Assembly (NCBI RefSeq): GCF_003003235.1
Contig: NZ_PVUE01000012.1
Coordinates: forward strand, 62,001-126,000
Source: Antricoccus suffuscus
GTDB taxonomy: Bacteria > Actinomycetota > Actinomycetes > Mycobacteriales > Antricoccaceae
Direction: 5' to 3'
Length of the DNA stretch: 64,000 bases
Within the stretch, counting starts at the first letter, position 1, and the number at the start of each line of letters is the position of its first letter. Below the pieces are notes generated by a model that worked only from the letters and a program-made list of their open reading frames with translations, ran no database searches and was not told where the DNA came from. Both the position numbers and the translations under genes were made by a program. This document shows, piece after piece, positions 1 through 8,683 of the stretch.

Positions 1-252
1 ACCTCCATCAACGTGATCCCGGTCGAAAACCCGAGCGACACCTACATCGAGCGGGCCACTGCGCAACGCGGTGGGCAGGTGCAAGTGGACCAGATCCGTA
101 CCGGATACGGAATTGGCGAGGCGGCGATCCGGGAGAAGATCGATAAGGCCCTCGCGGCTGGTGTCGATTACATCATCAGCTACGTTCCTGGTGTCGCGTA
201 CGACGATCAGCTGATTCCGGCGTTTTCCGAGATCATTTCGTCCTACCTCTAA
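1..252 (+). CDS. C-terminal part of a probable LLM-class (F420/flavin-dependent) oxidoreductase
   Basis: Open reading frame entering from the left edge and ending in TAA; 83 residues are visible. The tail pattern, an Ala-Gly-x-Asp-Tyr-Ile-Ile segment followed by an aromatic/acidic YDD and a final hydrophobic helix, resembles the C-terminus of luciferase-like monooxygenases, where a last beta strand and helix close the TIM barrel. No catalytic residues are in view, so this family call is an inference from the tail alone. The frame is continuous from base 1, so the true start lies outside the window. Confidence 0.5.
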   Translation, partial: TSINVIPVENPSDTYIERATAQRGGQVQVDQIRTGYGIGEAAIREKIDKALAAGVDYIISYVPGVAYDDQLIPAFSEIISSYL

Positions 253-483
253 ACCCAGATCCACCCTCTCCGCGTCTGACCATCTCGAAGGGGAATACTA
301 GTGCGCAGCGACCGCCGCTCGCGGGGCCGACAAATTGTCACCCGGCGGGCGGTGTTGCCAGGTAAATTGCAATGCTAAAGCCATAGAATCGTTCAGATTA
401 ATATTGCCGAGCGGTCGCCGGGCAGAGCCGGGCACCGTCAGGTACGTCGTACAACAGCGACATTGCGCGTGAGAGGAAGCACC

Positions 484-810
484 GTGACTTATGTGATCGC
501 CGAGCCTTGTGTCGATCTACTCGACAAGGCGTGCGTCGAGGAATGCCCAGTCGATTGCATCTATGAGGGCGAGCGCATGCTCTACATCCACCCCGACGAA
601 TGTGTCGACTGCGGTGCGTGCGAGCCGGTATGCCCGGTCGAGGCCATCTACTACGAAGATGACGTGCCGGATGAGTGGAAAGAGTATTACAACGCGAACG
701 TCGACTTCTTCGTCGAGCTCGGCTCTCCTGGCGGTGCATCAAAGGTCGGCAAGCAACACTTCGATCACCCACTGGTGGCCGCGCTTCCTCCTCAGTCGCA
801 CGACGAGTAG
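484..810 (+). CDS. fdxA: 7Fe-type ferredoxin (FdxA/FdxC family)
   Basis: Small electron carrier of 108 residues. Cysteines at 9, 17, 21, 25 and 40, 43, 46, 50 form the C-x7-C-x3-CP and CxxCxxCxxxCP arrangement of bacterial ferredoxins carrying one [3Fe-4S] and one [4Fe-4S] cluster; the long acidic C-terminal tail is typical of the actinobacterial 7Fe form. The GTG at 484 is chosen because AGAGGAAG lies just upstream and the protein then begins MTYVIAEPC, the usual start; an in-frame GTG at 463 would add seven unusual residues. It is followed 12 bp later by the DapC-like aminotransferase, an adjacency also known from mycobacteria. The 231 bp upstream carry a TAGAAT (384-389) that may be a -10 box, without a convincing -35. 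Confidence 0.93.
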   Translation: MTYVIAEPCVDLLDKACVEECPVDCIYEGERMLYIHPDECVDCGACEPVCPVEAIYYEDDVPDEWKEYYNANVDFFVELGSPGGASKVGKQHFDHPLVAALPPQSHDE

Positions 811-822
811 AGCGCCGGGCAC

Positions 823-1917
823 ATGCGCCAGTTCGTACTGCCTGACTTTCCCTGGGACCAGCTAGCACCGTATGGCGACAAGGCCGCCAAGCACCCCGAC
901 GGGATCGTCGATCTCTCGATCGGCACGCCCGTTGACGACACGCCTCAGGTCGTCCAAGATGCTCTGACGGCGGGCGCAAATGCCCCCGGCTATCCGCAGA
1001 CCATCGGTACTCCGGAGTTGCGCGACGCGATCGTTGGCTGGTTGCAACGCGTGCACGGGATTACCGGGCTGACGACCGAGATGGTCCTTCCGGTGATTGG
1101 CTCCAAGGAGTTTGTGGGCGGCTTACCGACGCTGCTCGGCCTCGGCCCGGGCGACGCGATCGTAATTCCGGAGTTGGCCTACCCGACGTACGCCGTTTCG
1201 GCCGCCTACTGCGGCGCGGAGGTCCTTGCCCGCGACGGTCTCGCGGCGATCGGACCGCAGCGGGTCTCACTGATCTGGATCAACTCACCGTCCAACCCGA
1301 CCGGCAAGGTTCTGCCGGAGACTCACTTGCGCAAGGTGGTCGACGAGGCACGGTCGCGTGGCGCGATCGTGGCCAGCGACGAGTGCTATCTCGACCTGTC
1401 GTACGACGGTCCCAAGCCGCAGTCCGTGCTGCACCCGGACGTGTGCGGTGGGTCGTTCGAAGGGCTGCTTGCCGTGCACTCGCTGTCGAAGCGGTCTAAC
1501 TTCGCCGGCTACCGCGGCGGCTTCGTCGCCGGCGACCCGGCGCTGATCAAGCGGCTGACCGAGGTGCGCAAGCATCTGGGCTACCTCGTCCCGCGGCCGG
1601 TCCAGGACGCGATGGTGGCGGCGTACACCGACGACGCACACGTCGAGGCGCAGCGGCAGCGCTATGCCGCCCGCCGTACGGTCCTCAAAGGCGCACTCGA
1701 GTCCGCCGGGTTCACGATCGACGAGTCCGAGGCTGGCCTCTACCTGTGGGCAACTCGCGGGCTCAACTGCTGGGACACCGTGGACCTACTGGCGGATAAG
1801 GGAATTCTCGTCGCGCCGGGCGCCTTCTACGGGCCAAAGGGCGCCCAGCACGTGCGGATAGCACTCACCGCGAGCGACGAGGCAATCAATCAGGCCGCTG
1901 CCCGGCTCCTCGACTGA
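823..1917 (+). CDS. dapC: N-succinyldiaminopimelate aminotransferase (DapC-type), PLP-dependent class I/II
   Basis: 364-residue fold-type I aminotransferase predicted to convert N-succinyl-2-amino-6-ketopimelate to N-succinyl-LL-diaminopimelate with glutamate, in the lysine/peptidoglycan DAP pathway. The PLP Schiff-base lysine is K223 in SLSKRSNFAGYRGG, with the substrate-aspartate region ASDECYLDLSYDG before it. Starts at ATG 823 only 12 bp after the ferredoxin, so probably co-transcribed. dapD and dapE lie about 1-2 kb downstream, which supports the pathway assignment over a general aminotransferase. The exact substrate is inferred from family and context. Confidence 0.88.
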   Translation: MRQFVLPDFPWDQLAPYGDKAAKHPDGIVDLSIGTPVDDTPQVVQDALTAGANAPGYPQTIGTPELRDAIVGWLQRVHGITGLTTEMVLPVIGSKEFVGGLPTLLGLGPGDAIVIPELAYPTYAVSAAYCGAEVLARDGLAAIGPQRVSLIWINSPSNPTGKVLPETHLRKVVDEARSRGAIVASDECYLDLSYDGPKPQSVLHPDVCGGSFEGLLAVHSLSKRSNFAGYRGGFVAGDPALIKRLTEVRKHLGYLVPRPVQDAMVAAYTDDAHVEAQRQRYAARRTVLKGALESAGFTIDESEAGLYLWATRGLNCWDTVDLLADKGILVAPGAFYGPKGAQHVRIALTASDEAINQAAARLLD

Positions 1918-2005
1918 GGGTTCGACCTGGTTGTCCGCCGCGGAGCGGACAGAAGTAACGTCGGACACAGTTCGTGCCCACCTACGTCGTACCCCGGAGG
2001 AACCC

Positions 2006-2866
2006 ATGCCCGATAACGCCGCATCCACATCCACACGCAAGGTTGACCGCACCATCGACACCGGCAGCGACGACATCCTCGCCGACGTCGGCGGCTCGAT
2101 CGCCACGATCACACTTAACCGGCCGGACCGGCGCAACGCGCTTTCCGATGCGATGTTCAGCGGGATGAAGACGCTGCTCGCAGACTTCGAGCAGGACGAC
2201 GACGTCGCGGTCGTCGTACTCACCGGTGCGGGCGGCGCATTCTGCTCCGGCGGCGACGTCAAGGGATTCAACGAACGTGGCGGCGAAGGCGGCGGCACCG
2301 GCAAGGTCGATCCGGCGCGCGTCGATAGGCAGCGGACGTCGCAGCGCGACACCGTGGGCAAGATCTACAACTACACGAAGCCAGTCATCGCGGCGCTGCC
2401 CGGTGCCGCGGCCGGCGCGGGCCTCGGACTCGCGCTATCGGCCGATGTCCGTATCGGCAGCACTCGCGCCGTCATGGCGACCGCGTTTGGCGGGGTCGGG
2501 CTCTCGGGTGACTACGGCACGACGTGGTTCCTGGACAAGCTCGTCGGACCGGCCAAGGCACGCGAGCTGCTGTGGTGGAACGAAAAACTGCGCGCCGACG
2601 ACTGCCTGAAGCTCGGCTTGCTGAACTGGGTCGTCGAAGAAGACGAGCTTGAGGCCAAAACTTATGAGCTGGCAGCGAAGCTCGCGGACGGGCCCCGGCA
2701 GTGCTTCAACAACATGAAGCAAAACCTCATTAAGGCCCAGAACGCCGATCTCTTCGACGCGATGGACCTCGAAGTGCAGCTGCACCTTGAATGCGGGATC
2801 ACCGATGACCACCGCGAAGCGGTCGCCGCGTTCGTCGAGAAGCGTCCGGCGGTATTCAAGCACTAG
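2006..2866 (+). CDS. Enoyl-CoA hydratase/isomerase family protein (crotonase fold)
   Basis: 286 residues from ATG 2006, which has CGGAGG six bases upstream; an upstream GTG frame (1931) is in phase but lacks a ribosome site. The crotonase core is clear: a LNRPDRRNALS N-terminal strand, an oxyanion-hole segment GAGGAFCSGGDVKGF, and PGAAAGAGLGLALSADVRI. The second oxyanion/acid region reads GVGLSGDYGTTWFL, with Asp where classical hydratases often have Glu, so isomerase or another acyl-CoA reaction is possible. About 25 N-terminal residues are Ser/Thr-rich. Downstream is a strong hairpin (2887-2920) and the convergent dapD. Confidence 0.88.
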   Translation: MPDNAASTSTRKVDRTIDTGSDDILADVGGSIATITLNRPDRRNALSDAMFSGMKTLLADFEQDDDVAVVVLTGAGGAFCSGGDVKGFNERGGEGGGTGKVDPARVDRQRTSQRDTVGKIYNYTKPVIAALPGAAAGAGLGLALSADVRIGSTRAVMATAFGGVGLSGDYGTTWFLDKLVGPAKARELLWWNEKLRADDCLKLGLLNWVVEEDELEAKTYELAAKLADGPRQCFNNMKQNLIKAQNADLFDAMDLEVQLHLECGITDDHREAVAAFVEKRPAVFKH

Positions 2867-2886
2867 CCTTCAGGCGCTAGACAGTA

Positions 2887-2920
2887 CGACGATCCGCGGG
2901 CATACGCTCGCGGATCGTCG
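2887..2920. terminator. Hairpin terminator between crotonase and dapD
   Basis: Perfect 12-bp stem CGACGATCCGCG / CGCGGATCGTCG with a 10-nt loop, followed by CGTTT. It lies between two convergent stop codons (2866 and 2938), so it can serve both strands. It lacks a long U-run, as is common in high-GC actinobacteria. Confidence 0.75.
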
Positions 2921-2937
2921 CGTTTCAGGTCGTCGCG

Positions 2938-3903
2938 CTAGTTGGCGTGCAGTGCCTCGTTGAGCTCGATGCCGGTGCCCTTGCGGGGGCGGGCCTCGAT
3001 CGCGCCAGTTTCGCTGTTCTGTAGGAAAAGCAGTCCGTTATTGCCAGACAACTCCGAACCCTTCACGACCGAACCGTCGGAGAGCGTGACCTTTGTACCG
3101 GCGGTCACATAGCAGCCGGCCGCCACGACGCAGTCGTCGCCGAGCGAGATCCCGATCCCCGAGTTGGCGCCCAGCAGGCAGCGCTCGCCGACCGAAATCA
3201 CCTGCGTGCCGCCACCAGACAGGGTGCCCATGATCGAGGCGCTGCCGCCGATGTCGGATTCCGCGCCGACCACGACGCCCGCGCTGACGCGGCCTTCGAT
3301 CATCGACGGGCCGAGCGTGCCGGCGTTGTAGTTAACGAAGCCTTCGTGCATGACCGTCGTACCCTCGGCCAAATGCGCGCCAAGCCGCACGCGGTCGGCG
3401 TCGGCGATGCGCACGCCAGACGGCACGACATAGTCCACCATCCGCGGAAACTTGTCGACGCCGTACACCGTGACCGGTCCACGCCGGCGAAGCTTCGCCC
3501 GTACGACGCCAAAGCCGTCGACCGCGCACGGTCCGTAGTTGGTCCATACGACATTGGCCAGTTTGCCGAAGATCCCGTCCAAGTTTGCCTCGTGCGGCGC
3601 GATGAGCCGGTGCGAGAGCAGATGCAGCCGCAGGTAGACGTCGTAGGCGTCGGCGGGCGCATCGGCGAGCGATCCGATCTCGGTTTTGACCAGGACCGTG
3701 CGGGTTCGGCGATCGGCGTCCGCAGTTACCAACTCGGCTAGATCCGCGAAGTCGGTCGGGAGGTCCTGCGCGGACGGCCTCGTCGTAATCGACTGCGCCG
3801 AGGCGACAAGCTCAGGGCTGGAATACCAGACATCGAGTACAACGTCGTCGTTGGTCAGGGTGGCGAGGCCGTAGCCGATCGCCGCGGACGTGGAGTGCGA
3901 CAA
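2938..3903 (-). CDS. dapD: Tetrahydrodipicolinate N-succinyltransferase (actinobacterial DapD)
   Basis: Succinyl-CoA-dependent enzyme that succinylates tetrahydrodipicolinate, the step before DapC. The C-terminal half shows hexapeptide left-handed beta-helix repeats (segments around VRLGAHLAEGTTV, GRVSAGVVVGAESDIGG, LLGANSGIGISLGDD), and the extended N-terminal domain is the form found in actinobacteria. I place the start at TTG 3903 because AAGGAG lies eight bases upstream and the protein then opens MSHSTSAAIGYGLATL, as in mycobacterial DapD; the longer frame to 3951 adds 16 unlikely residues. 321 residues. Divergent from dapE, 111 bp apart, so the two desuccinylase-branch genes probably share a bidirectional promoter region. 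Confidence 0.93.
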   Translation of the reverse strand: MSHSTSAAIGYGLATLTNDDVVLDVWYSSPELVASAQSITTRPSAQDLPTDFADLAELVTADADRRTRTVLVKTEIGSLADAPADAYDVYLRLHLLSHRLIAPHEANLDGIFGKLANVVWTNYGPCAVDGFGVVRAKLRRRGPVTVYGVDKFPRMVDYVVPSGVRIADADRVRLGAHLAEGTTVMHEGFVNYNAGTLGPSMIEGRVSAGVVVGAESDIGGSASIMGTLSGGGTQVISVGERCLLGANSGIGISLGDDCVVAAGCYVTAGTKVTLSDGSVVKGSELSGNNGLLFLQNSETGAIEARPRKGTGIELNEALHAN

Positions 3904-4014
3904 CTTGAATGCTCCTTGGTGGGCCACGGCCGACGTGCACGACCTGACCACAGGTTATGGATGGTGTTTCGACACTTATCTTAATCGGCGCGGGCGCCGA
4001 CTACCCTCAGACGG

Positions 4015-5130
4015 GTGACTTCATCATCTGCGACAGACGCCCACCCCGCACCTGGTTCAATCCCCGAGCTCGATTTGACGACCGACGTCATTACGCTCAC
4101 GGAGTCGCTGGTCAACATCCCCTCGGTATCCGGCTCGGAGAAGATACTCGCCGATGCTGTGCAGCAGGCGCTGGCCAAGATCTCGGGGCTCGAGGTGCTG
4201 CGTTGCGGCAACGCGGTGCTGGCGCGCACGCAGGCGGGTAAAGACCGCCGGATCGTCTTGGCCGGGCATCTGGACACAGTTCCGATCGCCGACAATCTTC
4301 CGGCGGCTCGTGACGGTGACCGCCTCGTCGGCTGTGGCACGACGGACATGAAGGCGGGGGACGCGATCATCCTCAGAATCGCCGCGACGCTTGAGAATCC
4401 GGCGTACGACATGACCTTCATCTTCTACGACAACGAGGAGGTGGCCGCGTCGCTCAACGGGCTCGGTCGGGTCGCGCGCGAATACCGGCATTGGCTGTAC
4501 GGCGACCTCGCGGTCATCATGGAGCCGACGAACGGACTACTCGAGGCCGGATGCCAGGGTACGGCCCGCGCGATTGTCCGGGCCACCGGCAAGCGTGCGC
4601 ACAGTGCACGGTCCTGGCTCGGGGTCAATGCCATCCACAAGGCATCGGAGATACTCCGCCGACTCGAACAGTACGAACCGCAGACGCACATCGTCGACGG
4701 GCTCGAATACCCCGAAGGCCTGAATGCCGTCAAGATCGAGGGCGGCGTCGCCGGAAACGTTATCCCGGACGAGTGTGCCGTCACGGTCAACTTCCGTTAC
4801 GCGCCAGACCGTAGCGCCGCCGATGCGGAGAAGTTCATGGTCGACTTCTTCGAAGGCTACGACCTAGAGTTCACCGACAACGCGCAGTCCGCAGCGCCGG
4901 GCTTGAGCCACGAGATCATGCAGGAGTTCGTCGGGTTTATCGGCGCCGAGGTCGTTGCAAAAGTGGCCTGGACCGACGTCGCGAGGTTTGCCGCGTTCAA
5001 GATTCCGGCGATCAACTTCGGTCCGGGCGATCCAGGGCTCGCGCACACCCGAGAGGAATGGGTCTCGATGGACCTCGTGCGCGAAGGCGAACGCAAGCTT
5101 CGCGACTTCCTCAGCCAGGCGACGTCGTAG
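4015..5130 (+). CDS. dapE: Succinyl-diaminopimelate desuccinylase
   Basis: 371-residue M20-family zinc amidohydrolase that removes succinate from N-succinyl-LL-DAP. Visible M20 landmarks are the first metal-site motif AGHLDTVP, the bridging aspartate in GCGTTDMKAGDA, the catalytic Glu-Glu in DNEEVAA, and the dimerisation-domain histidine around KRAHSARSW. GTG 4015 is the most upstream sensible start; no good Shine-Dalgarno is visible, so a leaderless mRNA is possible. With dapC and dapD nearby the succinylase branch of DAP synthesis is well covered here. Ends five bases before the convergent TetR gene. Confidence 0.93.
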   Translation: MTSSSATDAHPAPGSIPELDLTTDVITLTESLVNIPSVSGSEKILADAVQQALAKISGLEVLRCGNAVLARTQAGKDRRIVLAGHLDTVPIADNLPAARDGDRLVGCGTTDMKAGDAIILRIAATLENPAYDMTFIFYDNEEVAASLNGLGRVAREYRHWLYGDLAVIMEPTNGLLEAGCQGTARAIVRATGKRAHSARSWLGVNAIHKASEILRRLEQYEPQTHIVDGLEYPEGLNAVKIEGGVAGNVIPDECAVTVNFRYAPDRSAADAEKFMVDFFEGYDLEFTDNAQSAAPGLSHEIMQEFVGFIGAEVVAKVAWTDVARFAAFKIPAINFGPGDPGLAHTREEWVSMDLVREGERKLRDFLSQATS

Positions 5131-5135
5131 CCGAG

Positions 5136-5831
5136 CTAACGCGGCGGAGCGCCGAGGCGCCGAGCCATGTCATCTGCCACGAAGTCGTAGTAGGTCTCTG
5201 CATCGCCCACGACATTGATGTATTGGCCGAACAGCTCAAATGACACGATGCCGTACATCCGAGTCCAAATCTCGACCACGAGCGCGACATGGCTGGGCGG
5301 AATCGACGTACCCGCGTTTCGGGCGAGGTCGGCGAATCCGGGTGCGGCGGTCTTGAGCGCGTGCGTGATCTGCGGCTTGTGCCCGGCGGCGTACAGATCG
5401 GCCGCGACCGCGAGCACGATCTCGGCAACCAGGGCAGCAGGTCCAATAGTGTCCTCAGGTGCGCGATAGCCAGGCACAGGCGTGCCGTAGATCAATGCAT
5501 ATCTATTGGGGTATCTCAGGGCCCAGCCGCGAATGGCGCCGATTGTGGCGCGCAGCCGACCGCGGTAGTCATTGCGCGCGATTGCGCCCTCGGCTTCGGT
5601 GACGGCCGCGCCCAGTGACCGGTAGGCGTCGATGACCAGCATCGTGATAAGCGCTTCACGACTGGCGCAGTAACGATAGATCGCGGAGGACACGATGCCG
5701 AGCTCGCGGGCGATCGCCCGCAGTGACAATGCCTCGACGCCGCCTCCATCGAGTTGTGCGTGCGCCAGTTGCAGAATGCTGTCCTCGGTGCGGGCGCGTG
5801 CTAGAGCGCGCGGCGTAGGAGTGGTCGTCAT
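5136..5831 (-). CDS. TetR/AcrR-family repressor
   Basis: 231 residues. The N-terminal helix-turn-helix is typical: ALSLRAIARELGIVSSAIYRYCASREALI at about residues 36-64. The C-terminal half is helical with the W..R.P....LIYGTPVPGY segment characteristic of the TetR ligand domain often called WHG/TetR_C_33. It faces the epimerase gene at 5968; the 136 bp between them hold one perfect and one shorter palindrome with the same GAGC...GCTC arms (5871-5935), so it most likely represses both its own gene and the epimerase. The inducing ligand is not deducible. Confidence 0.88.
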   Translation of the reverse strand: MTTTPTPRALARARTEDSILQLAHAQLDGGGVEALSLRAIARELGIVSSAIYRYCASREALITMLVIDAYRSLGAAVTEAEGAIARNDYRGRLRATIGAIRGWALRYPNRYALIYGTPVPGYRAPEDTIGPAALVAEIVLAVAADLYAAGHKPQITHALKTAAPGFADLARNAGTSIPPSHVALVVEIWTRMYGIVSFELFGQYINVVGDAETYYDFVADDMARRLGAPPR

Positions 5832-5851
5832 AGGTTCATGATGCCACAGTA

Positions 5852-5935
5852 GAGAGCGACTGTCGTTTAAGTGAGCAATGCTCTTGTTTTATGGACAGAA
5901 ATGTCCTACCGTCGACGATAGAGAGCGATGCTCTC
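5852..5935. promoter_or_regulatory. Candidate TetR operator cluster between regulator and epimerase
   Basis: GAGAGCGATGCTCTC at 5921-5935 is a perfect 15-bp palindrome around a central base. GTGAGCAATGCTCTT at 5871-5885 contains the perfect 11-bp palindrome GAGCAATGCTC, with its centre 50 bp from the first. A degenerate third copy, GAGAGCGACTGTCGT, starts at 5852. All fall between the divergent start codons at 5831 and 5968. Confidence 0.7.
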
Positions 5936-5967
5936 GCTTTGCTGGAACGAGCTGAAGGAGACGAGTG

Positions 5968-6885
5968 ATGGCTACGCAACTAGTAATCGGTGCAGGACGG
6001 ATAGGGTCAATGCTGGCGAAGAAGTTGTCCGCTCGGGGGGACAGCGTCATAGTCGTCACAAGGTCGGGTACCAAGGTCGACGGCGCGACGGCGCGACGGG
6101 CGGACGCGGGGTCGGCCGCCGACCTGACACGGGCGGCCGACAAGGCGGCGACGATATTTCTGTGCACCAACCCGAGCTATCCGAGGTGGGCACAGGATTG
6201 GCCCCCGGTATTCAGCGCCACGATCGCTGCGGCAGAGCATAGTGGCGCTCGCCTCGTCGTGATGGGCAACCTTTACGCCTACGGCGTACCGGACGGCGCG
6301 ATGCGCGAGTCGGATCCGCTCAACGGTGACGAAGCCAAGGGCATTGTGCGCAGGAACGGCTGGCGACAGGTGATGGCGGCGCACGATGCCGGCAAGATCC
6401 AGGCCGTGGAGGTGCGCGCGAGTGACTACTTCGGGGCGGGTGCCGGAGTCGATGCGCACCTCGGTGTCAACTTCATGGAGAAGCTGCGAGCGTCCAAGAC
6501 GGCCTACGTGGTGGGTGATCCCGATCTGCCTCACAGCTGGACCTACCTTCCGGACATTGTCGAGACGTTGATTGCGGCCGCTGACTTTGAAGGTGAGTGG
6601 GGACGAGCGTGGCACGCACCCAATGCTGAACCGCTCACGCGGACTGAAATTGCGCGCCGCGTCAACGCGGCGGCAGGCAGCCATGGAAAAATTGTGCGGA
6701 TGCCGCAATGGATGTTGCGCGCCGCGGGCGCTGTGGCGCCGAGAATGCGTGAGATATACGCGTCCAGCTATCAGTTCACGCATCCGTTTGTGGTGGACTC
6801 GACCGAAACTGAAAACCTCCTCGGAGTCCGCGCGACTCCATGGGACGAGGCACTAGCGGCGACCTTGGGGCTCGCCGCCGTCTAG
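5968..6885 (+). CDS. NAD(P)-dependent epimerase/dehydratase-like protein (extended SDR)
   Basis: 305 residues. The Rossmann motif GAGRIGSM opens the protein; a NLYAYG segment and a YFGAGAG segment match atypical extended SDRs that act on nucleotide sugars or as NmrA-like oxidoreductases. The usual YxxxK catalytic pair is not obvious, so catalysis is uncertain. ATG 5968 is preferred over the adjacent GTG because GAAGGAG sits seven bases ahead. Divergent from and probably controlled by the TetR gene. It converges on the pirin gene with the two stops sharing the tetranucleotide CTAG. Confidence 0.8.
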   Translation: MATQLVIGAGRIGSMLAKKLSARGDSVIVVTRSGTKVDGATARRADAGSAADLTRAADKAATIFLCTNPSYPRWAQDWPPVFSATIAAAEHSGARLVVMGNLYAYGVPDGAMRESDPLNGDEAKGIVRRNGWRQVMAAHDAGKIQAVEVRASDYFGAGAGVDAHLGVNFMEKLRASKTAYVVGDPDLPHSWTYLPDIVETLIAAADFEGEWGRAWHAPNAEPLTRTEIARRVNAAAGSHGKIVRMPQWMLRAAGAVAPRMREIYASSYQFTHPFVVDSTETENLLGVRATPWDEALAATLGLAAV

Positions 6886-7880
6886 TTCGGTGGATTCTTG
6901 CGTGGGCGTAGTTGAACCGCCGGCATCGGGGGAGCGTGCAACGCCGCTCCCGGGTAACCGACGACCAGACCGAACTGCTCCGGTTCGCGGCCGCCGCTGA
7001 TCTCCGCCTCGTACTGTTCACGATAGGCGACGATCTCGTGGTGGGACCGGCCGACGAAGTTCCACCACATCAGGATCTCCTCACCGAACGGCGTACCGCC
7101 CAGCAGCATCACCCGAGCCGACTCCTGGCCGCGGTTCGTCAACTGCAGGGTGCTTACGCCGAGCCCGACGTACCCGAGCTGACCCATGTGGAGCGTCGTG
7201 TCCTGCAAGAGGACCGGTCCGCGGTCGACCAGCACGCCGTACTCGAACGACGGGTCCGCCTCAAGCGGCACGACGGCCCCCGGCTCCAGCACGAGTTCGG
7301 CGCCGAGCAGTGGTGTGTGGGTCCGTACTGGCGAGGTCTCGCCGGCCAGCGTGCCCATAAACACCCGTGCACTCGCGTTGCCGAGCGATGTCGTGGGTGG
7401 CGCGTAGTGCTCGAACGTGGCGGGCATATGGCGTGCGTCGTCGGGCAAGGCGACCCATAACTGGACGCCATGCAGGACGCTGGTCGCCGAGGTGGTGACT
7501 TCGGAATGCGCGATACCGCTGCCAGCAGTCATGAGATTGAGCTCGCCCGGACGTACTAGTGCTTGTACCCCGGTGGAGTCGCGATGCTCGATCTCGCCGC
7601 TGAACAACCAGCTCACTGTCTGCAGCCCGGTGTGGGGGTGCGGGGCGACGTCCATTCCACCCGTTGCGGCGACGTCATCAGGGCCGTAGTGGTCGACGAA
7701 ACACCAAGCGCCGATGAGTGTTCGCTGTCGTTGCGGGAGGGTACGCCGCACCGTCATGGCGCGGATCCCGCCGAGTGGGACCTCGCGCGCATCGAGAAGC
7801 TCTACGGCGCAGCGCGGGTCGGGCTCGGCCGTGTCGGCGGCGGCGATTACTTCATCCGGGTCGACTTCCAAGTTGCTCAT
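6882..7880 (-). CDS. Pirin family protein (bicupin)
   Basis: 332 residues. The N-terminal cupin shows the metal-site pattern of pirins: GAWCFVDHYGP, then MDVAPHPHTGLQTVSWLFSGEIEHRDSTG, and later GSGIAHSE, giving the three histidines and one glutamate that bind Fe. The second cupin is C-terminal with FGEEILMWWNFVGRSHHE, a signature of bacterial pirins. Members act as quercetin 2,3-dioxygenases or redox-sensing partners; which applies here cannot be told. Its TAG stop overlaps that of the convergent epimerase gene (CTAG, 6882-6885). Confidence 0.9.
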   Translation of the reverse strand: MSNLEVDPDEVIAAADTAEPDPRCAVELLDAREVPLGGIRAMTVRRTLPQRQRTLIGAWCFVDHYGPDDVAATGGMDVAPHPHTGLQTVSWLFSGEIEHRDSTGVQALVRPGELNLMTAGSGIAHSEVTTSATSVLHGVQLWVALPDDARHMPATFEHYAPPTTSLGNASARVFMGTLAGETSPVRTHTPLLGAELVLEPGAVVPLEADPSFEYGVLVDRGPVLLQDTTLHMGQLGYVGLGVSTLQLTNRGQESARVMLLGGTPFGEEILMWWNFVGRSHHEIVAYREQYEAEISGGREPEQFGLVVGYPGAALHAPPMPAVQLRPRKNPPN

Positions 7881-7919
7881 GCCTACAGAGTAGGACGCGA
7901 GACGCCGAGGAGCGTGCCG

Positions 7920-8597
7920 CTACTTCTGTCCGCCGTCGGCCCATTTGTAGTGGACGTCGCCGCTGACGTTGTCGTAGGACATCGTGATCGGTGACGTGGT
8001 CTGCGGGATGGGGAAGTACAACTTGCCGGAGACGGCGTTGTCGGTCGCTTCAGGGTGGTTGCCGATGGGGCTCCGGACAGGGAGCCATAAGTACGGGGCC
8101 TCGGCCGCGTTAGGGTACGGCGACGCCTTGTATTGCTGACCGTCGATCGTGAGCGTCCACTCGCTCGCGAGGATGATGTCGTACCCGGAGTAGGCGACAA
8201 AACTAGTCTCGACCGTGTATCCACCGGCTTCTGCGTCGTACTTCGGAGCGTCTGCCACGAGTTGAAGAGTGCCGGGATAACTGTTGGTGTAGAGCAGAAT
8301 GCGGCTGTATGCCCAGACGACGGACTGGTCGGCCATGCCACTGCCGTACGGGTCTGACGCGCCGTCGGGCAGTTGCGATCGAGTAGCGGCCGTAGGCCCA
8401 GAGCCGGCGCTATCGTCCGATGGGCTGGGGGTCTCTCCGGAGGACTTGGCGTCGGGGCTGGCTGAGTCGGTTGACTTCGCGACGGACGTCGACTTCGCGG
8501 CTGGCTTGTCAGCCGGCTTGTCGTTGGAGCTGCTGCAGCCGGTTATGACGACTAGTGCGGCCGCGAATATGGCAGCCGCAATCCTTTTCGATGACAT
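7920..8597 (-). CDS. Secreted lipoprotein of unknown function
   Basis: 225 residues from ATG 8597. A basic N-terminus (MSSKR), hydrophobic core and lipobox VITGC at about residues 16-20 indicate signal peptidase II processing. A low-complexity Lys/Ala/Ser/Pro/Asp linker of about 60 residues follows, then a globular domain rich in aromatic and beta-type residues (YPGTLQLVADAP, WTLTIDGQQY). I do not recognise the domain. The in-frame extension to 8666 is rejected because it would bury the signal peptide. Same strand as the pirin gene (39 bp apart) and the WrbA-like gene upstream. Confidence 0.8.
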   Translation of the reverse strand: MSSKRIAAAIFAAALVVITGCSSSNDKPADKPAAKSTSVAKSTDSASPDAKSSGETPSPSDDSAGSGPTAATRSQLPDGASDPYGSGMADQSVVWAYSRILLYTNSYPGTLQLVADAPKYDAEAGGYTVETSFVAYSGYDIILASEWTLTIDGQQYKASPYPNAAEAPYLWLPVRSPIGNHPEATDNAVSGKLYFPIPQTTSPITMSYDNVSGDVHYKWADGGQK

Positions 8598-8683
8598 GGA
8601 TAGGTCCCTGAGGCAATTAGTGGTGCCGAAAAATGAGTCTTGATCGTCTGCTGCCACGCACGGCATTGGACGTGCCGGTGAGA

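Noticed and set aside
398-979. 193-residue minus-strand ORF over the ferredoxin
   Set aside because: Arg/Ser-rich shadow of fdxA and dapC.
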